Assembly (NCBI GenBank): GCA_034440235.1
Contig: JAWXBR010000010.1
Location: 1-64,000 of the forward strand
Direction: 5' to 3'
Source: JAWXBR01 sp034440235
GTDB taxonomy: Bacteria; Bacteroidota; Ignavibacteria; Kapaibacteriales; Kapaibacteriaceae
DNA length: 64,000 bases
Positions 1 through 8,333 of this stretch are shown one piece after another (the stretch's first letter is position 1; each line of letters starts with the position of its first letter). Below the pieces are notes generated by a model. The model had not been told where the DNA came from. It saw only the letters and a program-made list of their open reading frames with translations, and made no database searches. Both the position numbers and the translations under genes were made by a program.

Positions 1-87
1 CACAAAAGCAGCAGAACGACCGAGATATATACCCACGTCAGTAACAAAGCGCTTCAAAACATCCGCAGTCCTTTCGACGACCTATGA
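1..87 (+). CDS. Integron-type tyrosine recombinase, C-terminal end (partial)
   Basis: The frame open from position 1 to the TGA at 85-87 gives 28 residues containing the block TTEIYTHVSNK followed by IRSPFDDL. This is the C-terminus of tyrosine recombinases: the first residue (H) fits the last catalytic histidine region and the Y of IYTHV is the nucleophile. An xRSPxDxL tail after the tyrosine is typical of IntI and close XerC/D-like integrases. The rest of the gene lies left of the window. It reads towards the cassettes that follow, opposite to class 1 integrons but as reported for 'inverse' integrons such as that of Treponema denticola. Family assignment rests on a short segment; the attC-like sites downstream support it. 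Confidence 0.72.
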   Translation, partial: HKSSRTTEIYTHVSNKALQNIRSPFDDL

Positions 88-176
88 AAAATGGCAATTC
101 AATAACCGCTATACTTGTAGCGCCTATCCAACGCTCTGCGCAGGGTAACAGATAAGAAACAGCGGCTATAAGGGAG
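88..176 (+). other. Putative attI region between integrase and first cassette
   Basis: This 89 bp non-coding stretch joins the integrase stop to the first cassette, which begins at the TT of GTTAGCA (G at 176). It has weak inverted symmetry: TAAC at 103-106 faces GTTA at 176-179, and CTTGTAGCGC (114-123) resembles the reverse complement of GCGGCTATAAG (162-172). It could be the attI site or the attC of a cassette that has lost its gene. The cut point at 176/177 is deduced from the complementarity between the cassette start and its own attC. Confidence 0.45.
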
Positions 177-1163
177 TTAGCACTCATTGTAGAACGACAC
201 CAGAAAATCGAAGAATGACTAAATCTTTTGACGACATAACTCTGAGAAATCTCTCCGACATTATTTCGGGGATGCTAACACATACGAAAATTTCAGAGCA
301 CCTTTCAAGTGCAGGAATTTCACAAACAGAACAAGGAACTAATAAAACAGACAGGATTTTTTATGCTTTGAAATCACGACAAGAACAAGATAAATGTGGA
401 AACAATATATTGGCTTTTGTTGTGAGACTACTAAATCCAAAACGTTATAATGACGAAGGCGTTTTTGAAAAAGACCGCACAACCATTAATGAAAAACTTG
501 TTTATGAAGGTATTGAAATTGATAAGAGTGGACAACCAAGACAAGTTGACAAAGCAAAGACTATTTCAGAAGCCAAAAGTCGTTCTCTAAAGATTAAGGA
601 GAAGGTTCACGGTATAGGTGTTCACAGAGAAATATTACCTTATTGTGAAGCAGAATGGTTAAAGGAAAACTATTTCCACGCCATACTTGAAATCACAAAA
701 AGTGTGGCACAACGACTTAGAGAAATCAGTGGTTACACTTCAGACAATGCAGACTTAGTTGACGACTGTTTTGGCTTAGGGAAAGACAAAAGACCTATGC
801 TTGCTTTTAACACCTTGCAATCATCAAGTGACGAAAGTGAACATAAAGGTTTTGGAAATTTTTGTAAAGGATTTTTTAGTATGTATAGAAACCCAAAAGC
901 TCACAACCCCAAAATTTTGGAAGACACTCAACTAACGCATATGACAGAAGTTTTGGTGGTTGCAACTATAATCCAAAACAAACTTGACAATACACATAAA
1001 ACTGGCTATAAATAATGGCGACAGAAAGAACAACGAGTGCTAACAGCACCTACAAGAAATTGGCGGTTCAGTGGTTAAATGAAGCTTTGTGCTTCGTATT
1101 AAGTTTTGTGGTGGCAGACAGTTTAGTGCTTCGAAATCGCCAACTTCTTGTAGCTGCAACCCG
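177..1163 (+). mobile_element. Integron gene cassette 1 (HEPN protein)
   Basis: A 987 bp unit from the TT of GTTAGCAC (177) to the G of the next GTTAGCA (1163), with one gene and a terminal attC-like palindrome. The key evidence is that the 15 bases at 176-190 are complementary in 14 of 15 positions to 1030-1044, the bases leading into and including R'' of this cassette's attC. In the linear array the R' box is completed by the next cassette; only in a closed circle would these two segments form the full R''/R' pair. This is how IntI-mobilised cassettes are built. The single gene sits 38 bp from the start in the usual gene-then-attC order. Confidence 0.75.
215..1015 (+). CDS. TIGR02391 family (Ymh-like) HEPN-type protein
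   Basis: A 266-residue protein starting at ATG 215. The C-terminal third contains GFFSMYRNPKAHNPK; RNPKAH is an R-x4-H motif, the signature of HEPN-domain ribonucleases, and the RNPxAH form is characteristic of the TIGR02391/Ymh family. The N-terminal 130 residues are helical with no motif I recognise. HEPN proteins of this kind often act as toxins in abortive-infection and other anti-phage systems by cutting RNA, so a defence role is inferred, not shown. No signal peptide or membrane segment is visible. The gene is AT-rich and is the only gene of integron cassette 1. It has no obvious promoter in the 38 bp before it and may depend on read-through from the integrase side. Confidence 0.7.
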   Translation: MTKSFDDITLRNLSDIISGMLTHTKISEHLSSAGISQTEQGTNKTDRIFYALKSRQEQDKCGNNILAFVVRLLNPKRYNDEGVFEKDRTTINEKLVYEGIEIDKSGQPRQVDKAKTISEAKSRSLKIKEKVHGIGVHREILPYCEAEWLKENYFHAILEITKSVAQRLREISGYTSDNADLVDDCFGLGKDKRPMLAFNTLQSSSDESEHKGFGNFCKGFFSMYRNPKAHNPKILEDTQLTHMTEVLVVATIIQNKLDNTHKTGYK

Positions 1164-1169
1164 TTAGCA
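1035..1169 (+). repeat. attC-like recombination site 1
   Basis: A long imperfect palindrome. The outer boxes TGCTAAC (1038-1044, R'') and GTTAGCA (1163-1169, R') are exact reverse complements. Inner arms of 16 nt at 1050-1065 and 1138-1153 pair with one mismatch (reading CTACAAGAA, then A or G, then TTGGCG). The apical loop is 72 nt. Length (132 bp between box ends) and box layout match long attC sites such as Vibrio repeats. The same arms recur in the site at 8334-8470, while the loops differ. Confidence 0.8.
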
Positions 1170-1170
1170 G

Positions 1171-1467
1171 AAGCCCTATTGACGACCGAGCAGACATCAA
1201 ACTAACGACCATTAACAGCACTTTTGACGAACAACAAGCCGGACTTTCAAAGCCAACCCCAAAAAATAAATTTGTAAAAAATGCCTACCCACTCTACCGC
1301 ACAAAACACACTTTCATTTTTTTTGCCGACACAAAAAGCCAACCCCAAAAAAAATGAAAGAGTGTTTTCTCCACCGCTTTAAGAAATTCAGCAGACAGTA
1401 TCATATCTTTGACTACTTTTAAAAACTGAATTGGAAACCAAAATAAAATCAAGAATATTGCAGCAAT
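1171..1467. other. Non-coding leader of cassette 2 with a 22-bp-stem inverted repeat
   Basis: I see no convincing gene in these 297 bp. Arms at 1303-1324 and 1347-1368 pair in 21 of 22 positions (ACTTTCATTTTTTTT against AAAAAAAATGAAAGAGT) around a 22 nt loop. The block AGCCAACCCCAAAAAA occurs both before the hairpin (about 1251) and in its loop (about 1338). The hairpin could be a transcription terminator or insulator between the cassette edge and the nuclease gene. The nuclease promoter should lie in 1369-1467, where I find no clear consensus. Confidence 0.6.
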
Positions 1468-2700
1468 ATGGAGCTTAAATTTATCGGACAAGGTTTAGAC
1501 CCAACAAGTGATTCCACAGCAGGAAATTTAATCATTGATTCATTGGTTGATGCACAATTCAACTCCTTCAATGCTTTTGTTGCATTCGTTAGCATTGGAG
1601 GCATTAAAAACATTATTGACCAGCTAAAAGCTTTTCAAGCAAGAGGTGGAGCAATTCGTTTGTATGTAGGAGTTGACTTGAATGGAACTTCCAAGGAAGC
1701 TTTGGAGAAACTTATTGAACTTAAAATCGAAACCTACATTGTTTTCTCACCAAACAATATTATTTATCATCCCAAAATTTATGCTTTTGAAGGTGCAACA
1801 CATTCAAGAGTAGTTGTAGGTTCTTCTAACTTGACCGAAAGAGGACTTTTCCAAAGTATTGAATCTTCCGTATGCGTTAATTTCAATAACGAAGAGGATG
1901 AAATGGGAATTGAGTTTTTGGATGACATTTATGAGCATTACAATAGGATAATAAATAACGACCATCCAAGTTGCCAAAGACTTACCGATGAAGTTTTAAA
2001 AATTCTTGTCAACAGCAAAATTGTTTTACCCGAGACAGTAAATAAAGACAAGTTCAATAAAATTAACCGAGAGTTTGGCGAAAAAGATCCTGCTGCTTAT
2101 GATGCCTTATTAAAAAGGTTCGGAAAACTAAAACCAAAAAGACCGCCAAGAGGATTTAAGAAAGTCGTTACCAAAAAGGAAATAATTGTAGCGCCTAATG
2201 GTGAACTGAGTGTCGTTAATGAAACCTTTGAATTGCTTGAAGGTTCCATGTGGGTTGAAACAGGTAGAATGACAGGCGGTTCAAAAAATCAACTTGATGT
2301 TTCAAAAAGAGGAGTATTAAATGGTGAGGCTATAAATGGTAGTGTAAGTTATTTCGGAATAGACCCTGATGATATTGAAACAACACTGAACCTAGACTTA
2401 CATCTTGGAAACAAAATCTACAAAAAAAATACAGTAAAATATACACCTGATAATAGCAACTGGAGAATTCAGTTAAAGGGAGTAACTGATGACGGAGAAA
2501 AGCTTACAGCTATTTCAAGAACGCACTTAGGACAAGGTGGAGGATTTGTAAACAAAATACTTTTGTTTACAAGGATTGACGACACAAACTACAAACTTGA
2601 AATACTTGATACAGACGACAGAGATAAGCTAATTGAAAATTCTTCAATTTGGGGAAAGATGGGGAACGAGGCTACTGGCAGGGCTTATGGTTTCATTTAG
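1468..2700 (+). CDS. PLD-family restriction endonuclease (BfiI/NgoFVII type)
   Basis: A 410-residue protein. Residues 1-170 form one phospholipase D-like nuclease domain: the HxK motif is in YHPKIYAFEG (about 107-116), followed by VVVGSSNLTERGL (about 123-135), the GSxN part of the active site. BfiI and NgoFVII are dimeric metal-independent restriction enzymes built from one such domain plus a C-terminal B3-like DNA-recognition domain. The C-terminal half here (about 245-410, with GSKNQLDVSKRG) is the right size and place for that domain, but this is inferred. The gene is convergent with the methyltransferase operon, and its last 57 bp overlap the 3' end of the first methyltransferase on the opposite strand. 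With two methyltransferases and a controller, an asymmetric (type IIS) recognition site is likely. Confidence 0.72.
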   Translation: MELKFIGQGLDPTSDSTAGNLIIDSLVDAQFNSFNAFVAFVSIGGIKNIIDQLKAFQARGGAIRLYVGVDLNGTSKEALEKLIELKIETYIVFSPNNIIYHPKIYAFEGATHSRVVVGSSNLTERGLFQSIESSVCVNFNNEEDEMGIEFLDDIYEHYNRIINNDHPSCQRLTDEVLKILVNSKIVLPETVNKDKFNKINREFGEKDPAAYDALLKRFGKLKPKRPPRGFKKVVTKKEIIVAPNGELSVVNETFELLEGSMWVETGRMTGGSKNQLDVSKRGVLNGEAINGSVSYFGIDPDDIETTLNLDLHLGNKIYKKNTVKYTPDNSNWRIQLKGVTDDGEKLTAISRTHLGQGGGFVNKILLFTRIDDTNYKLEILDTDDRDKLIENSSIWGKMGNEATGRAYGFI

Positions 2701-5103
2701 TTGTAGCGTCTCTAACTCATTCTTAAACCAATTCAAATCCTCTTTTGAATATTGCTTGCTGAATTCAGTAAGCACCAGTTCAACTTCTGAATCAGTCAAC
2801 TTGTAAAGAGCCATAAAAAGCAAATTAATTTTTCTAACAGTTTCAAATTTACTTTCTCCTCTTATTTCATTTATCAATTCCAAATTTTCAAAGAGAGAAT
2901 TCAAACGAACATCATTTCTAAAAAGAGAAAACACAAGCAATGAAATATGATGTTTAATGGTGGCTTCGCCACCATTAAAATTTATTATCCTTGTGGTTTG
3001 CTCAATGTTCGGAACAGGCATTTGGTTTATTACCGACTGAGTTAAATCAATCCCACTAAGTTTTTTTTTCAAGATAAAATCAAACACAACTGAATTGAAA
3101 AGCCCCGACAAATACAGTAAGTCATTTTGTTTTGTAGTTAAGAACTGAACGGATTGAGATGCAGGAATAAAAGGCAATATGGTTGCAATGCAGGTTCGTG
3201 TGTTAGTTGCAGAAGTTAGACTTCTCCAAGCCAACATAAATTTCTCATTGTGATTTTTTGAAAGTTGAATCCACTTTTCGGCATTGATAAAAAACCTTGA
3301 CTCAGGATAATAATCTGAAATTGTTTTTTTTGCTTCATCAAAATTCGTAGAGGAAGATTTGTTGCCGTATCTCAATTCATCTTCTACTCCATTGAATCCT
3401 GAAAATTTACCATCAAACTGATTGAAGAACTTGCCTTCATAAATCGGAACATTATCTTTTTCCTTTTTCTTGGTGATAAACTCTGCATGACTTGTCAAGT
3501 GGACGATTCTTCCGAATCGGACATTCCCATAAACATTTTTGAAAAATGGAAAGTCATACGAAATCCTTAAAAGAAAATCTACTTCCTTTTTGTTTGAAAA
3601 GTTCGGAAGCATTCCAGTAAACGGATTTAGCAACTTCAAACTATCGTAAGACAATTCAATTTCCGATATTGATTTATCAATTTCTGAAACTTCACGGAGG
3701 TTCATTGAAACATGAAATATTTCAGTCTTAGAACTACCCAATAGCAAAAAACAAAACCGTTCTCTACTATCAATATTGAAAATCTTTTTACGGTTGATGA
3801 AATCATAAATCGCAACAACAACCTTTTCTTTTGTCAGATACTTAAAAAGATTATGATTTACCTGACTTGTTACTATTGCACTTTTTAAAACCAAACCTAC
3901 AACACCTCTTTTGGTTTTCAACTTTACGGCAGCATCAGTAAACAAAGCATAAGTGTTCAATTCGCCATTGCTTGACAAAGTGAAAAAAGAATTCTTCTTT
4001 AAATCTGATTTAGCTTTTTCAATTTCAAGTTTGAACTGTTTTGAATAATCAGCCAATTGAACATTGTTCAATTCTGTTTCTGTAATCTCACTTGTTCGGT
4101 TTGACTTGAAATGATTTTCAGCAACAGTGTTTGAATAGAGAGCATAAAACTTTTTTTCCTCAAACCTTATTTTCTCCCAAGGTGGATTTCCTAAAACAAC
4201 ATCATAGCTTTTCAGTTTGCTTTTATTCAAACCGAGTTGCTCATGGTAAATAAATCCACTTGAAAAAACTTCAACCTTTTTAGATTCATCAATTGCAAAG
4301 TCAGCCTGCAATAAAAAGTTTGCATGAATGAATTTTTCATAGAGTGATTTGTATAGTGATGGTTGCTTAATCTTCAAAAGCAAATTCAATTTTGCAACTT
4401 CCAAAGCCAAGCAATCTACATCAAAGGCAGAAATATTTAATGCAATTGCTTTCAGCAATTCCAATTTGCTTACTCCCTCAATATTCCATTTTGTAAAGAG
4501 GTTTTCAAAGTAGTCAATGACTGCAATTATAAAATTGCCGCCACCGCAAGAGAAATCAGCAAAACTTATTGATGCAATCTCTTTTTGATATTCTTTGTTA
4601 ACGCTTCCATAATTCAATTCCAAAAAAGTATCAATAGTTTTTCCAGTGACAGACTTTGCTAAATTTGCAGGTGTATAATAACTGCCTAACTTGTTTCTAT
4701 AATTTTTTGCAATTGAAATTTCCGTACCGTTACTTTCATTATTAGTTTCAATTCCCAACAGTGTTTCATAAAGCGTAGGAACATCAATTGATTCAACACC
4801 TATCAAATTACAAAGGTTGTCATCAACCAATTTTATTAATCCTTCATTTGCATTATCTATGATTGCTGAAAATAAATTTTCAGCAGCGAATGAATTTTTC
4901 AACCAGTGATTAGTTGCAGAAACAATTTTGCAATCTTCTCTTTTAGAGTTGTTTTTCAAGAAAATAATTGAAGCGGTAAAAACCGCTTTCACTTTGAACC
5001 TTTCTTTATTGAGTTTAACAGGGTTAATGTTTTGCTGATTTGCAAAGCAATTTGAAAGATGTTCTTTCAGAATGTAACCGTATATCTCTAATGCCTTATA
5101 CAT
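2644..5103 (-). CDS. N6-adenine DNA methyltransferase 1 of the restriction-modification system
   Basis: An 819-residue Eco57I-like amino-methyltransferase. GSYYTPANLAKSV (about 140-152) resembles motif X, ADFSCGGGNF (about 182-191) is the SAM-binding motif I, and GNPPWEKIRF (about 305-314) is catalytic motif IV of the NPPW type, usual for N6-adenine enzymes. The long C-terminal part (about 500-819) is the expected place of target recognition. It has no nuclease motif that I can see, so it looks like a stand-alone methyltransferase, not a type IIG fusion. Its start overlaps the end of the second methyltransferase by 8 bp, implying one transcript and coupled translation. Two different methyltransferases are needed when the two strands of a site carry different target bases, as in the BfiI system. 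Confidence 0.8.
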   Translation of the reverse strand: MYKALEIYGYILKEHLSNCFANQQNINPVKLNKERFKVKAVFTASIIFLKNNSKREDCKIVSATNHWLKNSFAAENLFSAIIDNANEGLIKLVDDNLCNLIGVESIDVPTLYETLLGIETNNESNGTEISIAKNYRNKLGSYYTPANLAKSVTGKTIDTFLELNYGSVNKEYQKEIASISFADFSCGGGNFIIAVIDYFENLFTKWNIEGVSKLELLKAIALNISAFDVDCLALEVAKLNLLLKIKQPSLYKSLYEKFIHANFLLQADFAIDESKKVEVFSSGFIYHEQLGLNKSKLKSYDVVLGNPPWEKIRFEEKKFYALYSNTVAENHFKSNRTSEITETELNNVQLADYSKQFKLEIEKAKSDLKKNSFFTLSSNGELNTYALFTDAAVKLKTKRGVVGLVLKSAIVTSQVNHNLFKYLTKEKVVVAIYDFINRKKIFNIDSRERFCFLLLGSSKTEIFHVSMNLREVSEIDKSISEIELSYDSLKLLNPFTGMLPNFSNKKEVDFLLRISYDFPFFKNVYGNVRFGRIVHLTSHAEFITKKKEKDNVPIYEGKFFNQFDGKFSGFNGVEDELRYGNKSSSTNFDEAKKTISDYYPESRFFINAEKWIQLSKNHNEKFMLAWRSLTSATNTRTCIATILPFIPASQSVQFLTTKQNDLLYLSGLFNSVVFDFILKKKLSGIDLTQSVINQMPVPNIEQTTRIINFNGGEATIKHHISLLVFSLFRNDVRLNSLFENLELINEIRGESKFETVRKINLLFMALYKLTDSEVELVLTEFSKQYSKEDLNWFKNELETLQLNETISPASSLVPHLSPN

Positions 5104-7726
5104 TTTGAACGTGTCCGACTGTCAAAGATTCTTTGAAATAGGAGACCAAAGGCTTGTTGAAGAAACTACTCTTGTGGTGAACTTGAAGAATTGAAATAAT
5201 TCGTTCAGTCAAATTAGTTTGAACATTCAAGAAAATATATTTTGACCGAATTGATTCAACCAACTTTGATAAGTCAATAACCTCAAACTTGTATATTGCA
5301 ATTTGCTTTACACCCAACTCATTCAAAATAATTTTGTGCAACAAGTCATTAAAATATTTTACCTTAGTGATTTTGAAATCGGAAACATTAATTTTGATAA
5401 AATCAAAAAGCGGTTTAGGGTTTACATCAAGTTTGTAAGACAAATCCTCAAATACACTTTCGCTGCCAACTGAATAACCATTGATTGCCCTACTTGTTGA
5501 CAAGCAATTCAAATCAATGTTTGCAGACAAAAGCAAATCCAATTGCTCTGCATTGACTTTCAAAGATTTCTTCTTGTTGAAGAAAGGCGATTCACCAACA
5601 ACACTTTTCACTTCGTTCAATTCCTTTGGATTGAAATTATATTGTTTTCTGATTTCAAGTTCAATTTTTGATTCTAAAAAAAGTCGTTGAAAATCACTTT
5701 CAATATCTTCAATGATTAACTTATCAAGAAACGAATCAAGGTTTTTAATTGCTGAATAATTATAGTGCTGAAATTCAAAATTTGGCAATTTGTTTTGCAA
5801 ATATTTTTCTTTCAACTCCAAACATTCTTTGCCTTTCTCTGCAATGAATTTTGAATCCAAAATATTATTTGCGACAGGAATTTTAGAAATATAACCTGCA
5901 CTGATAGTAAATTTCGGATTGATAAGTTTCAAAAGGAAAGTTGCTATTTTAGAATTCAGAAAAGCAAGGTGAGCATATTTATCTCCTTTCAAAACTTGAA
6001 TTCCTGGACCCGATGCAATGAAAACTTGATTCTCTTTCAGCACTCTCACATTCAAACCCAATGTTCCAGTATCACTGTAAACAAGTTGCGTTGTGCGAAT
6101 ATTATCAATGTTCCTTAATGCACTACCTTTATTTGCCTTTATGATTTCGGCATTTTCTCCCCAATGAACTTTGTAATAATTCAAGCCAGCCCACTTGCTG
6201 AAACCACCGCCTTTGCTAACCAATTTCCAGTCGGGACTTCCATTTACTTCCCAAGCAAATTTTACAAAGTCAGTATTATTTCCTGTTGAAGTTCCCTGCA
6301 TCGGCTTTGCAAATTCAGAGTAAAGTTGAAGCCCTTGAATATTTTCAAAACGATGTTCTAATTGGTAATTGAATTCAAGGTGACTGTTTTTCAAAAACTG
6401 ATTTTGGTTTAACTCAAAAGTTAGTTCAGCAGAAATATTATTTTGTGATACCAAACTTTTCTTCTCAGAAAGATTTTTGAATTTCAAATTATAGAACCTT
6501 GAAGTTTTTATCTCAGAGTTTCCAATTACACACAATGCGACATTTGTTTTCTCTCCGCTAATATCTTCAAAAGCATTGCAGCCTAAATCAATACACTCTT
6601 TCAATGTTTGCTTTGCTAAAAACATTTTTCTAAAATCTTTGAGTGAGGACAAATACATCCAGTTGTTTTGAGAAACAATTCCTAAAACATCTTTGTCATT
6701 CATCACCTGAATAGTTCGTTGAATGAATGATACACACAAATCACCTTTGCTTTCGGGATAGTTTGCAAGCAAATAATTTTTCAGCGAAGTATCCATATCC
6801 CGTTTGCCCATGAATGGAGGATTTGTAACAAACACTTTTATTTTTTTCTCTTTACTGAGTTTCTCTAATTGAGTTTTGAAAGTTGTTCTGCTAATTGTGT
6901 TTGATGTAACATGAGGATTCAAAAAACCCAATTTGTCTTTTGCAACTCCACCAAAAATTTTAATCGGAGTTGATTTGCTTGGAACAGCATAACCGCAAGC
7001 TTTCACAAACAAAGAGAGTGAGGCAATATTAGAAAGGTTTGAATCCAAGTCGTAACCGAGAATTGAACTATTCAAAATCGTGTCAACAATCTTTTGGTTT
7101 GACCAATTCGGTTTTGACTTTTTGTAAAGATTGTAAAGGCGTTCAAAAGAATAGTTCAAGAAATTGCCACCACCCGAAGCGGAATCAATGACAACTACTT
7201 TTTGAATATTGGTTTTATCAAAGCCCGACAAAGATTCATTCACTAAATACTTCACCATGTATTTATCAGTAAAAAACTGAGTAGTGAAAAGCAAATCTGA
7301 ATCTTCAATTTTCGCGTTGTCTTTTCCGATTCTCTTGAAAGCAGATTTCTCTAAATCCTTTTTCAAAAACTGATAAGACCATGAAATAATATCATCAACA
7401 TTATCATCTGTTATTTCAAAAGCAATTTTTAATTTTTCAAAGACAGAAGAAAGTAGTTCGGTTTTTAGTTGAGATTCTATTGTAAGAAAAATCTTAATCA
7501 GTTCGGGAAATTTATGTTTGACAAGTTGAATTTCTGTTTTGAATTCAGAATGATAATCAGCAAAAGAGGTTTTCACTTTACCAGTTTCATTTTGCTTCTT
7601 TCTCAAAGTGAAAGTTGCAATCAAGACAGAAAAGAAAATGCTCAAGTCCTGCACAGGAATTTTCTTTTCCATCGGACTTAAACTTCCAATGAAGTATGCA
7701 ATAAGACCTTTGATTTTCTGTTTCAC
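5096..7726 (-). CDS. N6-adenine DNA methyltransferase 2 of the restriction-modification system
   Basis: An 876-residue relative of the neighbouring methyltransferase with the same order of motifs: TQFFTDKYMVKYL (about 149-161, motif X region), DSASGGGNFL (about 181-190, motif I) and TNPPFMGKRDMD (about 301-312, motif IV, NPPF). The FMGKR continuation is common in large COG1002/Eco57I-type enzymes. Outside the motifs it is clearly different from methyltransferase 1, so the pair is not a recent duplication and probably methylates a different strand or sequence. It begins 3 bp after the stop of the XRE gene and ends overlapping methyltransferase 1, giving an xre-M2-M1 operon. AT-rich and rich in Lys, Asn and Ile like the rest of cassette 2. 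Confidence 0.8.
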   Translation of the reverse strand: MKQKIKGLIAYFIGSLSPMEKKIPVQDLSIFFSVLIATFTLRKKQNETGKVKTSFADYHSEFKTEIQLVKHKFPELIKIFLTIESQLKTELLSSVFEKLKIAFEITDDNVDDIISWSYQFLKKDLEKSAFKRIGKDNAKIEDSDLLFTTQFFTDKYMVKYLVNESLSGFDKTNIQKVVVIDSASGGGNFLNYSFERLYNLYKKSKPNWSNQKIVDTILNSSILGYDLDSNLSNIASLSLFVKACGYAVPSKSTPIKIFGGVAKDKLGFLNPHVTSNTISRTTFKTQLEKLSKEKKIKVFVTNPPFMGKRDMDTSLKNYLLANYPESKGDLCVSFIQRTIQVMNDKDVLGIVSQNNWMYLSSLKDFRKMFLAKQTLKECIDLGCNAFEDISGEKTNVALCVIGNSEIKTSRFYNLKFKNLSEKKSLVSQNNISAELTFELNQNQFLKNSHLEFNYQLEHRFENIQGLQLYSEFAKPMQGTSTGNNTDFVKFAWEVNGSPDWKLVSKGGGFSKWAGLNYYKVHWGENAEIIKANKGSALRNIDNIRTTQLVYSDTGTLGLNVRVLKENQVFIASGPGIQVLKGDKYAHLAFLNSKIATFLLKLINPKFTISAGYISKIPVANNILDSKFIAEKGKECLELKEKYLQNKLPNFEFQHYNYSAIKNLDSFLDKLIIEDIESDFQRLFLESKIELEIRKQYNFNPKELNEVKSVVGESPFFNKKKSLKVNAEQLDLLLSANIDLNCLSTSRAINGYSVGSESVFEDLSYKLDVNPKPLFDFIKINVSDFKITKVKYFNDLLHKIILNELGVKQIAIYKFEVIDLSKLVESIRSKYIFLNVQTNLTERIISILQVHHKSSFFNKPLVSYFKESLTVGHVQNV

Positions 7727-7728
7727 AA

Positions 7729-8082
7729 TTATTTCTCTTTTGATTTTCTAGCGTAAGTAGTCAATTGTTCATTGACAAGCTGAATCGCATCGTAAGTAGT
7801 TTCGTTTGCACCATACTCTTTCAAAATCTTTTCGGCAGTGTGCTTTACTTTCAAACTTGCTTCGGACACTTTGTAAAACTTTGCTAACCGTTTCAACTGT
7901 TCACTTGTGGGCAATCGTTCCCCTCTTTCAATTTTACTGAGCGTAGGAGAATCAATATCAGTTCCCTTTGACACTTGATGAAGTGTCTCCTCTCTTTCTT
8001 TTCTGAGCTTTCTAAGATATTGCCCTAATTCTGATTTTAGACTGTTCATTTGGGAAATTGGCGACTTGTCATTATTTGACAA
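7729..8082 (-). CDS. XRE-family transcriptional regulator (probable controller protein)
   Basis: A small helix-turn-helix protein of 106-117 residues. From the ATG at 8049 the HTH spans about residues 5-60: LRKLRKEREETLHQVSKGT, then SPTLSKIERGERLPTSEQL, a textbook XRE/Cro fold. About 45 further residues form a C-terminal helical tail. The annotated left-hand start uses TTG at 8082; the ATG at 8049 gives a cleaner N-terminus and I prefer it, though neither has a strong ribosome-binding site. It is the first gene of the operon with the two methyltransferases. Controller (C) proteins in restriction-modification systems typically delay nuclease expression after entry into a new host. Here the nuclease lies about 5 kb away with its own start region, so how it would be controlled is not evident. 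Confidence 0.75.
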   Translation of the reverse strand: MSNNDKSPISQMNSLKSELGQYLRKLRKEREETLHQVSKGTDIDSPTLSKIERGERLPTSEQLKRLAKFYKVSEASLKVKHTAEKILKEYGANETTYDAIQLVNEQLTTYARKSKEK

Positions 8083-8333
8083 GAATATGGATATTGTCTT
8101 GATAAATTCAAGTTGAAATCAAAATACTTTTCAACAACGAAGAAGGAAAAGCCACCCACAAAAAAATACACTCTTAAAAACCGCTGCAAACCAACGCTAC
8201 AACCAAAGTTTTTAAGAGAGTTATTTTCGCCACCCACAAATCCACCCTACCTTTATTTACAAATTTATTTTATCAACCGCACGGCTGACTGCAAACCTTA
8301 ACCGCCAACGCTTTGGACAGACAGAAGGGCATC
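8083..8333. other. Non-coding right end of cassette 2 with inverted and direct repeats
   Basis: No gene is convincing in these 251 bp, which must hold the promoter of the xre-methyltransferase operon. Perfect 11 bp arms CTCTTAAAAAC (8171-8181) and GTTTTTAAGAG (8208-8218) enclose a 26 nt loop. A direct repeat GCCACCCACAAA flanks them at 8151-8162 and 8229-8240. These may be operator sites for the XRE protein or an insulating hairpin matching the one at the other end of the cassette. Confidence 0.55.

Noticed and set aside
177..1043. CIRCE half-sites: TTAGCACTC at 177-185 and GAGTGCTAA at 1035-1043
   Set aside because: They are exact halves of the HrcA operator but 850 bp apart, not 9. They are explained as the integron R boxes of cassette 1; the match to CIRCE is coincidence.
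1294..1491. A 65-codon minus-strand frame before the nuclease gene
   Set aside because: It is built mostly from the T/A-rich arms of the 1303-1368 inverted repeat and overlaps the nuclease start.
1468..8082. DISARM or BREX system
   Set aside because: A PLD protein and large methyltransferases also occur there, but there is no DrmA/DrmB helicase, no PglZ, no BrxL/BrxC ATPase. Plain R-M fits better.
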